DNA of 37,612 nt from Acidobacteriota bacterium (GTDB taxonomy: Bacteria > Acidobacteriota > Terriglobia > Terriglobales > Acidobacteriaceae): NCBI GenBank assembly GCA_021804965.1, contig JAJZGG010000021.1:1-37612 (forward strand). Reading direction: 5' to 3'. A program made the position numbers and the translations under genes. Numbering within the stretch: the first letter of the stretch is position 1; every line of letters begins with the position of its first letter. Positions 6,488 to 14,856 of this stretch are shown piece after piece. The notes beneath the pieces were generated by a model. That model did no database searches, was not told the origin of the DNA, and saw nothing but the letters and a program-made list of their open reading frames with translations.

Positions 6488-6847
6488 ATGGTCGTTTTGG
6501 ACACGTCAGAGAAGGTGCAGGCAGTGTGTCGCCTGCGCGAGCACATCAGGTGGCAGCGGCTCCGGGCGGACGGCAAGGTGATGCCGCTGCAGGCGAAGCG
6601 CGGAAGGCCGGGCACAAACGGGCATAACCAATACGATGCGCGGATCATCAGGTTTGTGGACATGGATCGTGTGCTGCGAGTATTCGGAGCGCCGGAATAC
6701 GGATGGCTGGTGCGCCACGTTGTCGACGGCGACAGTGTGCCGGTCATCGCGCAGGATGCGGACATGCCTCAAAGGCTGGTGGAGGATTCCATCCGCGCAT
6801 CGATCACGATCCTAACCGACCGGATGCGTGACCGGAACATGCTCTGA
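6488..6847 (+). CDS. Element-borne hypothetical protein, 119 residues
   Basis: Start ATG 6488 has GGAGGGA about seven bases upstream, the best ribosome-binding site in the right part of the element. The N-terminal half is basic (REHIRWQRLRADGKV, KRGRPGTNGHNQYDARIIRF). The C-terminal half looks helical (YGWLVRHVVDGDSVPVIAQDADMPQRLVEDSIRASITILTDRM). A basic front and helical back are compatible with DNA binding, but I recognise no family. A TTGACA at 6434-6439 may be a -35 box, although the matching -10 is poor. The gene lies between two copies of the 18-bp palindrome and ends two bases before an intrinsic terminator, so it is a good candidate for the regulator of the element. Confidence 0.65.
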   Translation: MVVLDTSEKVQAVCRLREHIRWQRLRADGKVMPLQAKRGRPGTNGHNQYDARIIRFVDMDRVLRVFGAPEYGWLVRHVVDGDSVPVIAQDADMPQRLVEDSIRASITILTDRMRDRNML

Positions 6848-6848
6848 G

Positions 6849-6885
6849 ATTGCACCAGCCATGGTGCAATGTCACATGTTTTTTT
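6849..6885 (+). terminator. Intrinsic terminator of the 119-residue gene; includes palindrome copy 2
   Basis: ATTGCACCA-GCCA-TGGTGCAAT (6849-6870) is a perfect 9-bp stem, and seven T follow at 6879-6885, eight bases after the stem. The stem contains the second TGCACCA-N4-TGGTGCA palindrome (6851-6868), so it may act both as terminator and as protein-binding site. The gap between stem and T-run is longer than usual. Confidence 0.6.
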
Positions 6886-6982
6886 CGCACCTGTCACACG
6901 GCTGGTGCAGAACCCGTCACACAGACACTCTGATTCGGTGCATAATTACTGGAGATATTCGCGGTCTAAGGATGACGTGACA
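6871..6982. repeat. Phased GTCACA boxes beside the right attachment site
   Basis: GTCACA occurs at 6871, 6893 and 6916, spaced 22 and 23 bp (about two helical turns), plus an inverted copy (GTGACA) at 6977-6982 next to the 29-bp repeat. Spacing and position fit arm-type recombinase or accessory-protein binding sites of an attachment region. Confidence 0.45.
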
Positions 6983-8009
6983 CACGACCCACCTTGCCGC
7001 AGAACATCGTGTAGGAGATGGTGAAGTAGAGGATTGCCAGCAGCATGCCAAAGATCCACCACAGCAGTCCGACGTGGAGCGTGTAGGGACTGGAGATGGC
7101 GGCGCTCAGCGTGATGCTCCGATCCGCGCCAGTGGTGGCCGGCAGCAGCGTGGGGAACAGTCCCCAGCAGGCACCCACCAGCATGCATGCCAGATAGGCG
7201 CACGAGCCCAGGAAGGCGCGAAAGGCCTGCCCGCGGCGGTGCAGCAGCAGTGTGGCCACCAGCGAGCCAAGCACGGCCAGCGGCAGCAGATACGTCACCG
7301 GATAGCGGTTGTAGTTGACCAGCGTGGCCGGCTGCACGGCCATGGTGGCCGGTACGCTGAGCAGCGTCAGCACCAGCACCACGGTCCACAGGACAGGCAC
7401 CAGCCGTGCGGCGCGCCGTTCCACCTCGCCGGTCGTCTTCAGGCTCAGCCACAGCGCTCCGTGCAGCGTGAGTGCTGTGCAGGCCAGCAGTCCTCCCAGC
7501 ACGGTGTACCAGTCCAGCACGCCGGGATGAACGCCAGGACGCCAGTCGGTCCACAGCGGCAGGAAGAAGTAGCCATCGGCCTGCAGCGGCACGCCGCGGA
7601 TCACGTTGGCCAGGGCCGCGCCGAGAAAGATCGTGAGCAGCAGGCTGGCCACCGCGAAGAGTCCGTCCAGCAGCGCCCGCCAGACGCCAACGTCGATATG
7701 GTTGCGCAGCTCAAGCGTGACGCCGCGAACAACCAGCAGCCAGAGTACGATCATCAGCGGCAGATAGAAGCCGCTGAAGGCCGAGGCATACAGCCAGGGA
7801 AAGGCAAAGTACAGCGTGCCGCCGCCGGCCAGCAGCCATACCTCGTTGCCATCCCACACCGGACCAATGGACTGCACCACCATGCGGCGCTCATCCTCGC
7901 GATGGGCCACAAACAGATGCAGGACTCCGGTGCCCAGATCGAAGCCGTCCAGCACCACATAGGCCACGATCATGCAGCCAACCAGCCAGAACCAGAGAAC
8001 TCCCATCAT
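6966..8009 (-). CDS. cydB: Cytochrome bd quinol oxidase subunit II, C-terminus remodelled by element
   Basis: 347 residues, about nine membrane helices, starting MMGVLWFWLVGCMIVAYVVLDGFD. GPVWDGNEVWLLAGGGTLYFAFP is the family signature. With CydA it forms the membrane terminal oxidase that reduces oxygen with quinol at high affinity. Start chosen from AGGAGG (complement of 8016-8021), six bases before the ATG. It lies 39 bp after cydA on the same strand, so one operon. The last six residues (RVSRHP) and the TAG come from the integrated element; the native end was SHSRLG (see 3615-3665). The change falls after the last membrane segment in a short tail, so function is probably kept. The transcript now runs antisense into the element. 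Confidence 0.95.
   Translation of the reverse strand: MMGVLWFWLVGCMIVAYVVLDGFDLGTGVLHLFVAHREDERRMVVQSIGPVWDGNEVWLLAGGGTLYFAFPWLYASAFSGFYLPLMIVLWLLVVRGVTLELRNHIDVGVWRALLDGLFAVASLLLTIFLGAALANVIRGVPLQADGYFFLPLWTDWRPGVHPGVLDWYTVLGGLLACTALTLHGALWLSLKTTGEVERRAARLVPVLWTVVLVLTLLSVPATMAVQPATLVNYNRYPVTYLLPLAVLGSLVATLLLHRRGQAFRAFLGSCAYLACMLVGACWGLFPTLLPATTGADRSITLSAAISSPYTLHVGLLWWIFGMLLAILYFTISYTMFCGKVGRVSRHP
6988..7016. repeat. Right attachment site, 29-bp direct repeat inside cydB
   Basis: Identical to 3637-3665. In the cydB frame it encodes the conserved end (YTMFCGKV, minus strand). Sequence to its right is continuous cydB; sequence to its left belongs to the element and supplies the new last codons and stop. 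Confidence 0.93.
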
Positions 8010-8048
8010 TTGATTCCTCCTGAAGACGCCGCGAGCGTCCCTGCAACC

Positions 8049-9389
<1,341 letters not shown>

Positions 9390-9531
9390 GGAAGACTCCC
9401 TGCTGATGAAGCGCCGTTGCCTGGGCAGTCCGCCGGGAAATGCGGACCGCGAATCCTACATGCATTCTGGACTTCCCGGAATCGAATGTCCATCGCCGGA
9501 TTCAGAATCGCCGCCCAGCCGGACGGTCAGC

Positions 9532-9547
9532 AGTGATGAACGTCACA
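9532..9547. promoter_or_regulatory. Crp/Fnr-family-like operator in the cydA / radical SAM divergent region
   Basis: AGTGA-TGAACG-TCACA matches the Crp-type consensus TGTGA-N6-TCACA at nine of ten defined positions. It is ~50 bp upstream of the radical SAM start and ~140 bp from the cydA start, so it could serve either promoter. The regulator cannot be named; Crp/Fnr-superfamily members often tie oxidase and heme genes to oxygen or energy state. Confidence 0.5.
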
Positions 9548-9596
9548 GCGAAGGCCCATCGCGGGGAGTACACCGGGAGTGTGGAGGTCAAACACA

Positions 9597-10901
9597 ATGC
9601 AACCCATGGTGGAACTGCCCGCACGTGGCGGGCTGGATTATGACGAAACGCCGTTCCTTGCAATCTGGGAGGTCACCCAGTCCTGCGATCTGGCCTGCAA
9701 ACACTGCCGCGCAGCCGCCCAGCCGGAGGCGCATCCGGAGCAGTTGACGACGCGGCAGGGCAAGGCCCTCATCGATCAGATTGCCGAGATGCACGTACCG
9801 GTCTTTGTGCTCACGGGCGGGGATCCGCTCAAGCGTGCCGATATCTTTGAGCTGGTCGAGCATGCCGCTGCGCGCGGCGTCCGCGTCGCGCTTACGCCCA
9901 GTGCCACGCCGCTGCTCACGCGGGAGGCCATCTTCCGCCTGCGGGATGCCGGTCTGGTTCGGCTGGGCATCTCCCTGGACGGCTCCAGCCCGGAGATTCA
10001 CGATATCTTTCGCGGGCTGCCCGGAGCCTGGCAGCGCACGGTGGAGGCGGTGGGTTGGGCTGCCGAGGCCGGAATTCCCATTCAGGTTCACACCACGCTG
10101 AGCCGCCACAATGCGCACGATCTGGAGGCCATGACGGCCCTGCTGCAGCGGCTGGAAGTCGTGATGTGGAATCTCTTTTTCCTGGTTCCGGTTGGCCGCG
10201 GACAGCAGGCGGACATGCTCACCGGCGAGGAGTTCGAGGCCATCTTCGGCCACCTGTATGAGCTTTCCCGGCGCGCTCCATTCCAGATCAAGACCACCGA
10301 GGCCATGCACTACCGGCGCTATCTGATCCAGCACAATCTGCAGGAGCGACAGGCCGGCCACGCAGCCGGGCATCCCCACGGCGCGGGCGCTTCCCAAGGC
10401 GTGACCGGGGGAATGCCGGAAAGCGCTATCACCTCGGCGGCAGAAACCGGCCGTGCCGCCTCTGCGGATATCGACCACTATTCCGCCGGAGCGCCCAGAA
10501 CCTCGGCTGCGGAACGCAATCGCGTGTGGGCCACGCGGCGCGTGAATGATGGCCGTGGATTCGTCTTCATCTCGCATCGCGGCGAGGTCTTTCCCAGCGG
10601 ATTTCTGCCCATGCGTGCGGGCAGCATTCTGGAAAAGCCGCTGGCGGAGATCTATCGCGAGGCGCCCATCTTTCAGGCATTGCGCAATACGGACATGCTG
10701 CGCGGCAAGTGCGGCGTCTGCGAGTACCGGCAAATCTGCGGCGGTTCGCGGGCGCGTGCCTATGCCATGACCGGGGATCCGCTGGCGGCCGAGCCCTGCT
10801 GCACCTATCAGCCGCGGGGATGGAAGCCGGAGCACGCTTCGGTCGCATTGCAACGGTTGGAGGAGATGTCGCCATCGCAGGCGCTGGTACAGCTTCGGTA
10901 A
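9597..10901 (+). CDS. Radical SAM/SPASM protein, TIGR04053-type
   Basis: 434 residues. Start at ATG 9597, with GGAGG nine bases upstream; an in-frame GTG at 9579 is less likely. Residues ~30-40 carry CDLACKHC (CxxxCxxC, the SAM-binding [4Fe-4S] site), followed by FVLTGGDPLKR (the GGE-like SAM-binding motif) and VRLGISLDG. The C-terminus has a SPASM-type cysteine set (CGVCEYRQICGG ... AEPCC) for an auxiliary cluster. Segments such as LTPSATPLLTREAI and FQIKTTEAMHYRR match the TIGR04053 subfamily, a relative of the heme-d1/AhbD-type enzymes whose reaction is unproven. A ~55-residue Gly/Ala/Ser-rich insert (about 265-320) is low-complexity. It precedes a porphyrinogen oxidase gene by 41 bp, which supports a tetrapyrrole-related role. 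Confidence 0.88.
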   Translation: MQPMVELPARGGLDYDETPFLAIWEVTQSCDLACKHCRAAAQPEAHPEQLTTRQGKALIDQIAEMHVPVFVLTGGDPLKRADIFELVEHAAARGVRVALTPSATPLLTREAIFRLRDAGLVRLGISLDGSSPEIHDIFRGLPGAWQRTVEAVGWAAEAGIPIQVHTTLSRHNAHDLEAMTALLQRLEVVMWNLFFLVPVGRGQQADMLTGEEFEAIFGHLYELSRRAPFQIKTTEAMHYRRYLIQHNLQERQAGHAAGHPHGAGASQGVTGGMPESAITSAAETGRAASADIDHYSAGAPRTSAAERNRVWATRRVNDGRGFVFISHRGEVFPSGFLPMRAGSILEKPLAEIYREAPIFQALRNTDMLRGKCGVCEYRQICGGSRARAYAMTGDPLAAEPCCTYQPRGWKPEHASVALQRLEEMSPSQALVQLR

Positions 10902-10942
10902 TCGCGAGCGCATACACTGGTCAGTGTGGGGTGCGACGCAGA

Positions 10943-12361
10943 ATGCGAATCGCGATAGTTGGAGCCGGGGTCGCTGGACTGGCAGCGGCCTATGAACTGG
11001 AGCTGGCACGGCAGCAGGGCGCTGCGATCGACTATGACGTCTATGAGTCGTCTGCGCGCGTCGGTGGCGTCCTCTCCTCCCGGATGGAAGACGGCACGGT
11101 CCTGGAGCATGGGCCGGACTCCTTTCTGACGGAAAAACCCGCTGCCGTGGCGCTGTGTCGCGAGCTGGGTCTGGAGGACCAGCTGCTTGGCTCCGATGAT
11201 GCGCAGCGACGGACCTTCATCCTGGTGGGCCGGAAGCTGGTACCGCTGCCGGACGGACTCATGTTCCTGGTTCCCACGCGACTGCTGCCCACCATCACCA
11301 CGCCGCTCTTCGATCCGCTGACCAAGCTGCGCATGGGGCTGGAGTGGTTCCAGCGCGCGCGGCCCGGCGGCCAGGATGAGTCTGTGGCAAGTCTGGTGCG
11401 CCGCCACTACGGGCAGGTGGCCGTGGACCGGCTGGCGGACCCACTTCTCTCCGGCATTTATGGCGGCGATGCCGAGCAGCTCAGTGCGCAGTCGGTGCTG
11501 CCGGCAATGGTGCGGCTGGAGCGCGATTACGGCTCGCTGACGCGCGGCATGCTGGCGGCGCGCCGCAAGCAGCAGGCAGCAGCCCGGCAGTCGGCCGGCA
11601 AGCCCCGGCACACGCTTTTTACCACGCTTCGCGGCGGCCTGCAGCAGCTTGTGAATGCACTGGAAGCCCGTCTTGATCCGCAGCGGCTGCATCTGGGCGC
11701 GCGCGCCGACCTGCTCTCGCTCGATGCCAGCGGTTGGCGGCTGCGTTTTCAGGATCATCCGACTGAGCGCATGGATGCCGTGATTCTGGCCACACCGGCC
11801 TGGGCTGCGGCGCGCCTGTTACGCGAGGTGCATGGCCCCATGAGCCAGGAGCTGGCAGGCATTCCCTACAGCTCCTCAATCACCGTCAACCTGCTCTTTG
11901 ACGAGCAGCAGATTCCGCCTCTGCCGCCGGGCTTCGGCTTTCTGGTGCCGGCCGTCGAGGGGCGTGCCATGCTGGCCTGCACCTTTGTGCATCGCAAGTT
12001 TCCCGGCCGCACCGCCGCCGGCCGCGCCGTGCTTCGCTGCTTTGCCGGGGGCATGCGCGGAGAGTCCATGATGGAGGAAAGCGACGACGCCATCGTGCAG
12101 CGGATGCGCGCCGATCTGCAGGAGATCCTCGGCATCACGCACGCGCCGCTGCTGGCGGAGGTGCGTCGCTGGCCGCGCTCCATGGCCCAGTACAGCGTGG
12201 GGCACGCGGAGCGCATCGAACGCATCCGCCGCTACACGGCTGCGCTGCCGCGGCTGCATCTGGCCGGCAATGCCTACGATGGCATTGGAATCTCCGACTG
12301 CATCCGGCTGGGCCGGGGCGCTGCGGAAGCGCTGCTGCAGGCAGGGGTGCGCAGCGAGTAA
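10943..12361 (+). CDS. hemY: FAD-dependent protoporphyrinogen/coproporphyrinogen III oxidase (HemY type)
   Basis: 472 residues from ATG 10943. MRIAIVGAGVAGLAAAYELE is the FAD dinucleotide-binding motif (G7, G9, G12). HGPDSFLTEKPAAVALCRELGLEDQLL, ADPLLSGIYGGDAEQLSAQS and the C-terminal LAGNAYDGIGISDCIRLG are hallmark segments of the oxygen-dependent HemY/CgoX family. It oxidises protoporphyrinogen IX or coproporphyrinogen III to the porphyrin in late heme synthesis, at the membrane face. Whether the substrate is proto- or coproporphyrinogen cannot be told from sequence alone. It lies 41 bp after the radical SAM gene, likely in one transcript, and not far from cydAB, whose product needs three hemes. 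Confidence 0.93.
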   Translation: MRIAIVGAGVAGLAAAYELELARQQGAAIDYDVYESSARVGGVLSSRMEDGTVLEHGPDSFLTEKPAAVALCRELGLEDQLLGSDDAQRRTFILVGRKLVPLPDGLMFLVPTRLLPTITTPLFDPLTKLRMGLEWFQRARPGGQDESVASLVRRHYGQVAVDRLADPLLSGIYGGDAEQLSAQSVLPAMVRLERDYGSLTRGMLAARRKQQAAARQSAGKPRHTLFTTLRGGLQQLVNALEARLDPQRLHLGARADLLSLDASGWRLRFQDHPTERMDAVILATPAWAAARLLREVHGPMSQELAGIPYSSSITVNLLFDEQQIPPLPPGFGFLVPAVEGRAMLACTFVHRKFPGRTAAGRAVLRCFAGGMRGESMMEESDDAIVQRMRADLQEILGITHAPLLAEVRRWPRSMAQYSVGHAERIERIRRYTAALPRLHLAGNAYDGIGISDCIRLGRGAAEALLQAGVRSE

Positions 12362-12415
12362 ACAATCGCTTTGTATTGGTCGATGCCAGCCCTGCGGGGG
12401 TAGAATGGCAGCGCC

Positions 12416-14785
12416 ATGACAAAGACCCTGCAACGAACCCTGACCACTCTGACGCTGGCAGCCATGACCGCACTTCCGGCCATCCCCACAACTGCGCGCG
12501 CACAGGCCACCCCGTCCAATCCCCAGCTTGCCAGCCGCGACATCAATGATCGCGTGGACGCGCTGATGAAGAAGATGTCGCTGGAGCAGAAGATTGGCCA
12601 GCTGGTGCAGTACTCCTACGGCTCGGCGACCGGTCCGAATGCCTCGCATCTGAGCTACGAGGACCTGATTGCGCGCGGGGAGATCGGCTCGCTGCTCAAC
12701 ATTCACGGATCGGCAGAGGGCAACCGGCTGCAGCACATCGCCGTGGAGAAGTCGCCGCTGCACATTCCGCTTCTCTATGGTCTGGATGTGATTCACGGCA
12801 TGCATACGACCTTTCCCGTGCCCATTGCGCTGGCCTGCTCCTGGGATCCCGCGCTGATTCGCAGCGTGGCCCATACGGCGGCGGCGGAGTCGCGTGCCGA
12901 GGGCGTGCCGTGGGTCTTTTCCCCGATGGTCGATATTGCGCGGGATGCCCGATGGGGGCGCATCGTCGAGTCTGCCGGCGAAGATCCCTATCTCGGTTCC
13001 GCTCTGGCTCGGGCCTATGTGGAGGGCTATCAGCAGGGGGATCTCAGCAAGCCGGATTCGGTTGCCGTCAGCGTGAAGCACTTCGCCGCCTACGGGGCGG
13101 CCATCGCCGGGCGCGATTACAACGCAACGGATATGTCCGACGTCATGCTGCGCCAGGTCTATCTGCCGCCCTATCACGCGGCGGTCGCAGCCGGAGCGGC
13201 AACCGTCATGAGCTCCTTCAACTCGATCAATGGCGTCCCGGCCAGCGCCAATCCCTACACGCTCACGCAGATTCTGCGCCGGGAGTGGGGCTTTGACGGC
13301 TTTGTCGTCTCCGACTGGGGCGCGGTCTCCGAGCTGCTGAATCACTCGATCGGAGCCAATGGCAGCACCGTGGCGCGCAAGGCCATCACCGCCGGCGTGG
13401 ACATGGACATGGAGGGCGGACTCTACGCCACCACACTGGCCGCGCAGGTGCGCTCCGGCGTCATTCCGGAGTCGGTCATCGACGAGGCCACGCGACGCAT
13501 CCTGCGCGTGAAATTCGCGCTGGGGCTCTTCGACCATCCCTACACGGCAACCACTCCGGCCTATGTGGCAACCCCGGAAAAGCGTGCCGAAGCACGCAGG
13601 GCCGCCGACGAAACCATCGTCCTGCTGAAGAACGAACCGGTGGAGGGACTGGGCAACATTCTGCCGCTGGGCAAGCACTTCCGCACGGTTGCGCTCATCG
13701 GTCCGCTGGCCGATTCCAAGCAGGACATGCTGGGTTCGTGGGCTGCGCTCGGCAACCCCAACGATGCCGTCACGCTGCGCCAGGCGTTGAGTGAAAAACT
13801 GGGCAACCAGCTGCTCTATGCCAAAGGCGTCAGCATCCTGAAGGGCGAGAATGAAGCCGACCTGCGAAAGTTTCTGGGCAAACCGGCCACTCCCGTCTGG
13901 GATAACGAGAATGGAATTGCCGCAGCCGTGGCCATTGCAAAGAAGGCTGACGTTGCCGTGCTTGCGCTGGGCGAGAGTGCAAACGGCATGACGGGCGAAG
14001 CCTCCAGCCGCGCGCATCTGAGCCTGCCCGGCGACCAGGAAAAACTGCTGGAGGCCGTTGCCGCCACCGGCAAGCCGGTCGTGCTGGTGCTCTTCACCGG
14101 CCGCCCCAGCGAAATTCCCTGGGCAGCCGGGCATCTTCCGGCCATTGTGCAGGCCTGGTTTCCCGGCATTGAGGCTGGTCACGCCGTTGCCGATGTGCTC
14201 TTCGGCACCGTCAATCCCAGTGCCAAGCTGACCTCAAGCTTCCCCCGCGCCGTCGGGCAGGAGCCGCTCTACTATGCGCAGCTTCCCACCGGCCGCCCGG
14301 CACACGGCGACCTGAACCACTTCCCCACCGACAGTGCGCAGAAGTACTTGTCGCGGTATCTGGACGTGAACAACTCGGCCCAGTTTCCCTTCGGCTGGGG
14401 ACTGAGCTACACCAGCTTCCGCTTCAGCCAGCCGACGCTCAGCCAGGCGGAGATCGCAGCCTCCAGCCTGAAGCCGGGCGATGCCGCCAAGGTTCAGGTC
14501 AGCTTCACGGTGACCAACACCGGAAGCCGCGCCGGCACGGAGGTAGCGCAGCTCTACATCCGCAACACGGCAGCCTCGGTGGAGCAGCCCGTGCGGCAGT
14601 TGGAGGGCTTTGCGCGCGTCACGCTGCAGCCGGGCGAAAGCAAAACCGTCACGCTGCCGCTGGGCTTCGATGAGCTGAACTTCTGGAATGCGCAGAGTCA
14701 CCAGGTGGTGGAGCCAACCACCTATCAGGTCTTCGTCGGCGACAGCTCGCTGGCCGATCTGTCCACCAGCCTGACGGTTCGCTGA
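12416..14785 (+). CDS. bglX: Secreted glycoside hydrolase family 3 beta-glucosidase
   Basis: 789 residues with a signal peptide (about 1-31, ending TTARAQA). The GH3 N-terminal barrel (about 45-350) has KIGQLVQ, GLDVIHGMHTTFPVPIALACSWDP, SPMVDIARDARWGRIVESAGEDPYLG, KHFAAYGA and the nucleophile motif FVVSDWGA (D300). The GH3 C-terminal domain spans ~400-620 and a fibronectin-III-like domain closes the protein (FTVTNTGSRAGTEVAQLYI). Length and domain order equal those of periplasmic BglX. It should release glucose (or xylose) from non-reducing ends of beta-linked oligosaccharides. It starts 54 bp after hemY; a TAGAAT at 12401-12406 with TTGGTC 19 bp upstream could be its own weak promoter. Confidence 0.95.
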   Translation: MTKTLQRTLTTLTLAAMTALPAIPTTARAQATPSNPQLASRDINDRVDALMKKMSLEQKIGQLVQYSYGSATGPNASHLSYEDLIARGEIGSLLNIHGSAEGNRLQHIAVEKSPLHIPLLYGLDVIHGMHTTFPVPIALACSWDPALIRSVAHTAAAESRAEGVPWVFSPMVDIARDARWGRIVESAGEDPYLGSALARAYVEGYQQGDLSKPDSVAVSVKHFAAYGAAIAGRDYNATDMSDVMLRQVYLPPYHAAVAAGAATVMSSFNSINGVPASANPYTLTQILRREWGFDGFVVSDWGAVSELLNHSIGANGSTVARKAITAGVDMDMEGGLYATTLAAQVRSGVIPESVIDEATRRILRVKFALGLFDHPYTATTPAYVATPEKRAEARRAADETIVLLKNEPVEGLGNILPLGKHFRTVALIGPLADSKQDMLGSWAALGNPNDAVTLRQALSEKLGNQLLYAKGVSILKGENEADLRKFLGKPATPVWDNENGIAAAVAIAKKADVAVLALGESANGMTGEASSRAHLSLPGDQEKLLEAVAATGKPVVLVLFTGRPSEIPWAAGHLPAIVQAWFPGIEAGHAVADVLFGTVNPSAKLTSSFPRAVGQEPLYYAQLPTGRPAHGDLNHFPTDSAQKYLSRYLDVNNSAQFPFGWGLSYTSFRFSQPTLSQAEIAASSLKPGDAAKVQVSFTVTNTGSRAGTEVAQLYIRNTAASVEQPVRQLEGFARVTLQPGESKTVTLPLGFDELNFWNAQSHQVVEPTTYQVFVGDSSLADLSTSLTVR

Positions 14786-14791
14786 ACGCCT

Positions 14792-14828
14792 GCCAGCCGG
14801 TCCTGCCCCGCAGGCAGAGCCGGCTGGC
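14792..14828. terminator. Hairpin between convergent GH3 and CRTAC1 genes
   Basis: GCCAGCCGG (14792-14800) pairs with CCGGCTGGC (14820-14828), with a nested CCTGC-CCC-GCAGG inside. It lies between two convergent stop codons, so it can serve both directions. No T-run is present on either side; a role in bidirectional termination is inferred. Confidence 0.5.
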
Positions 14829-14856
14829 TGCCGCTTCAGGCGGACGGCTCCAGACC

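Larger units (their letters stand above)
3637..7016. mobile_element. 3.35-kb integrative element inserted in the 3' end of cydB
   Basis: Bounded by perfect 29-bp direct repeats; the repeat period is 3351 bp. It carries a tyrosine recombinase next to one end, as is usual for site-specific integrative elements, and all recognised element genes read on the plus strand, opposite to cyd. Content in order: small arm-type DNA-binding frame (3689), recombinase (3904), 113-residue ORF (4700), 68-residue ORF (5031), ~0.9 kb of hairpin-rich DNA, 59-residue Cys-pair ORF (6125), 119-residue ORF (6488), intrinsic terminator. The target is a protein-coding 3' end, not a tRNA gene. The left repeat still shows the native CydB tail and the right repeat a replacement tail, which fixes polarity. 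No conjugation, phage structural, resistance or toxin gene is recognised. Whether it still excises is unknown. Confidence 0.9.

Noticed and set aside
11876-14182. 768-residue open frame on the minus strand
   Set aside because: Antisense to hemY and the GH3 gene, both of which have clear catalytic motifs; its own translation has no recognisable fold.
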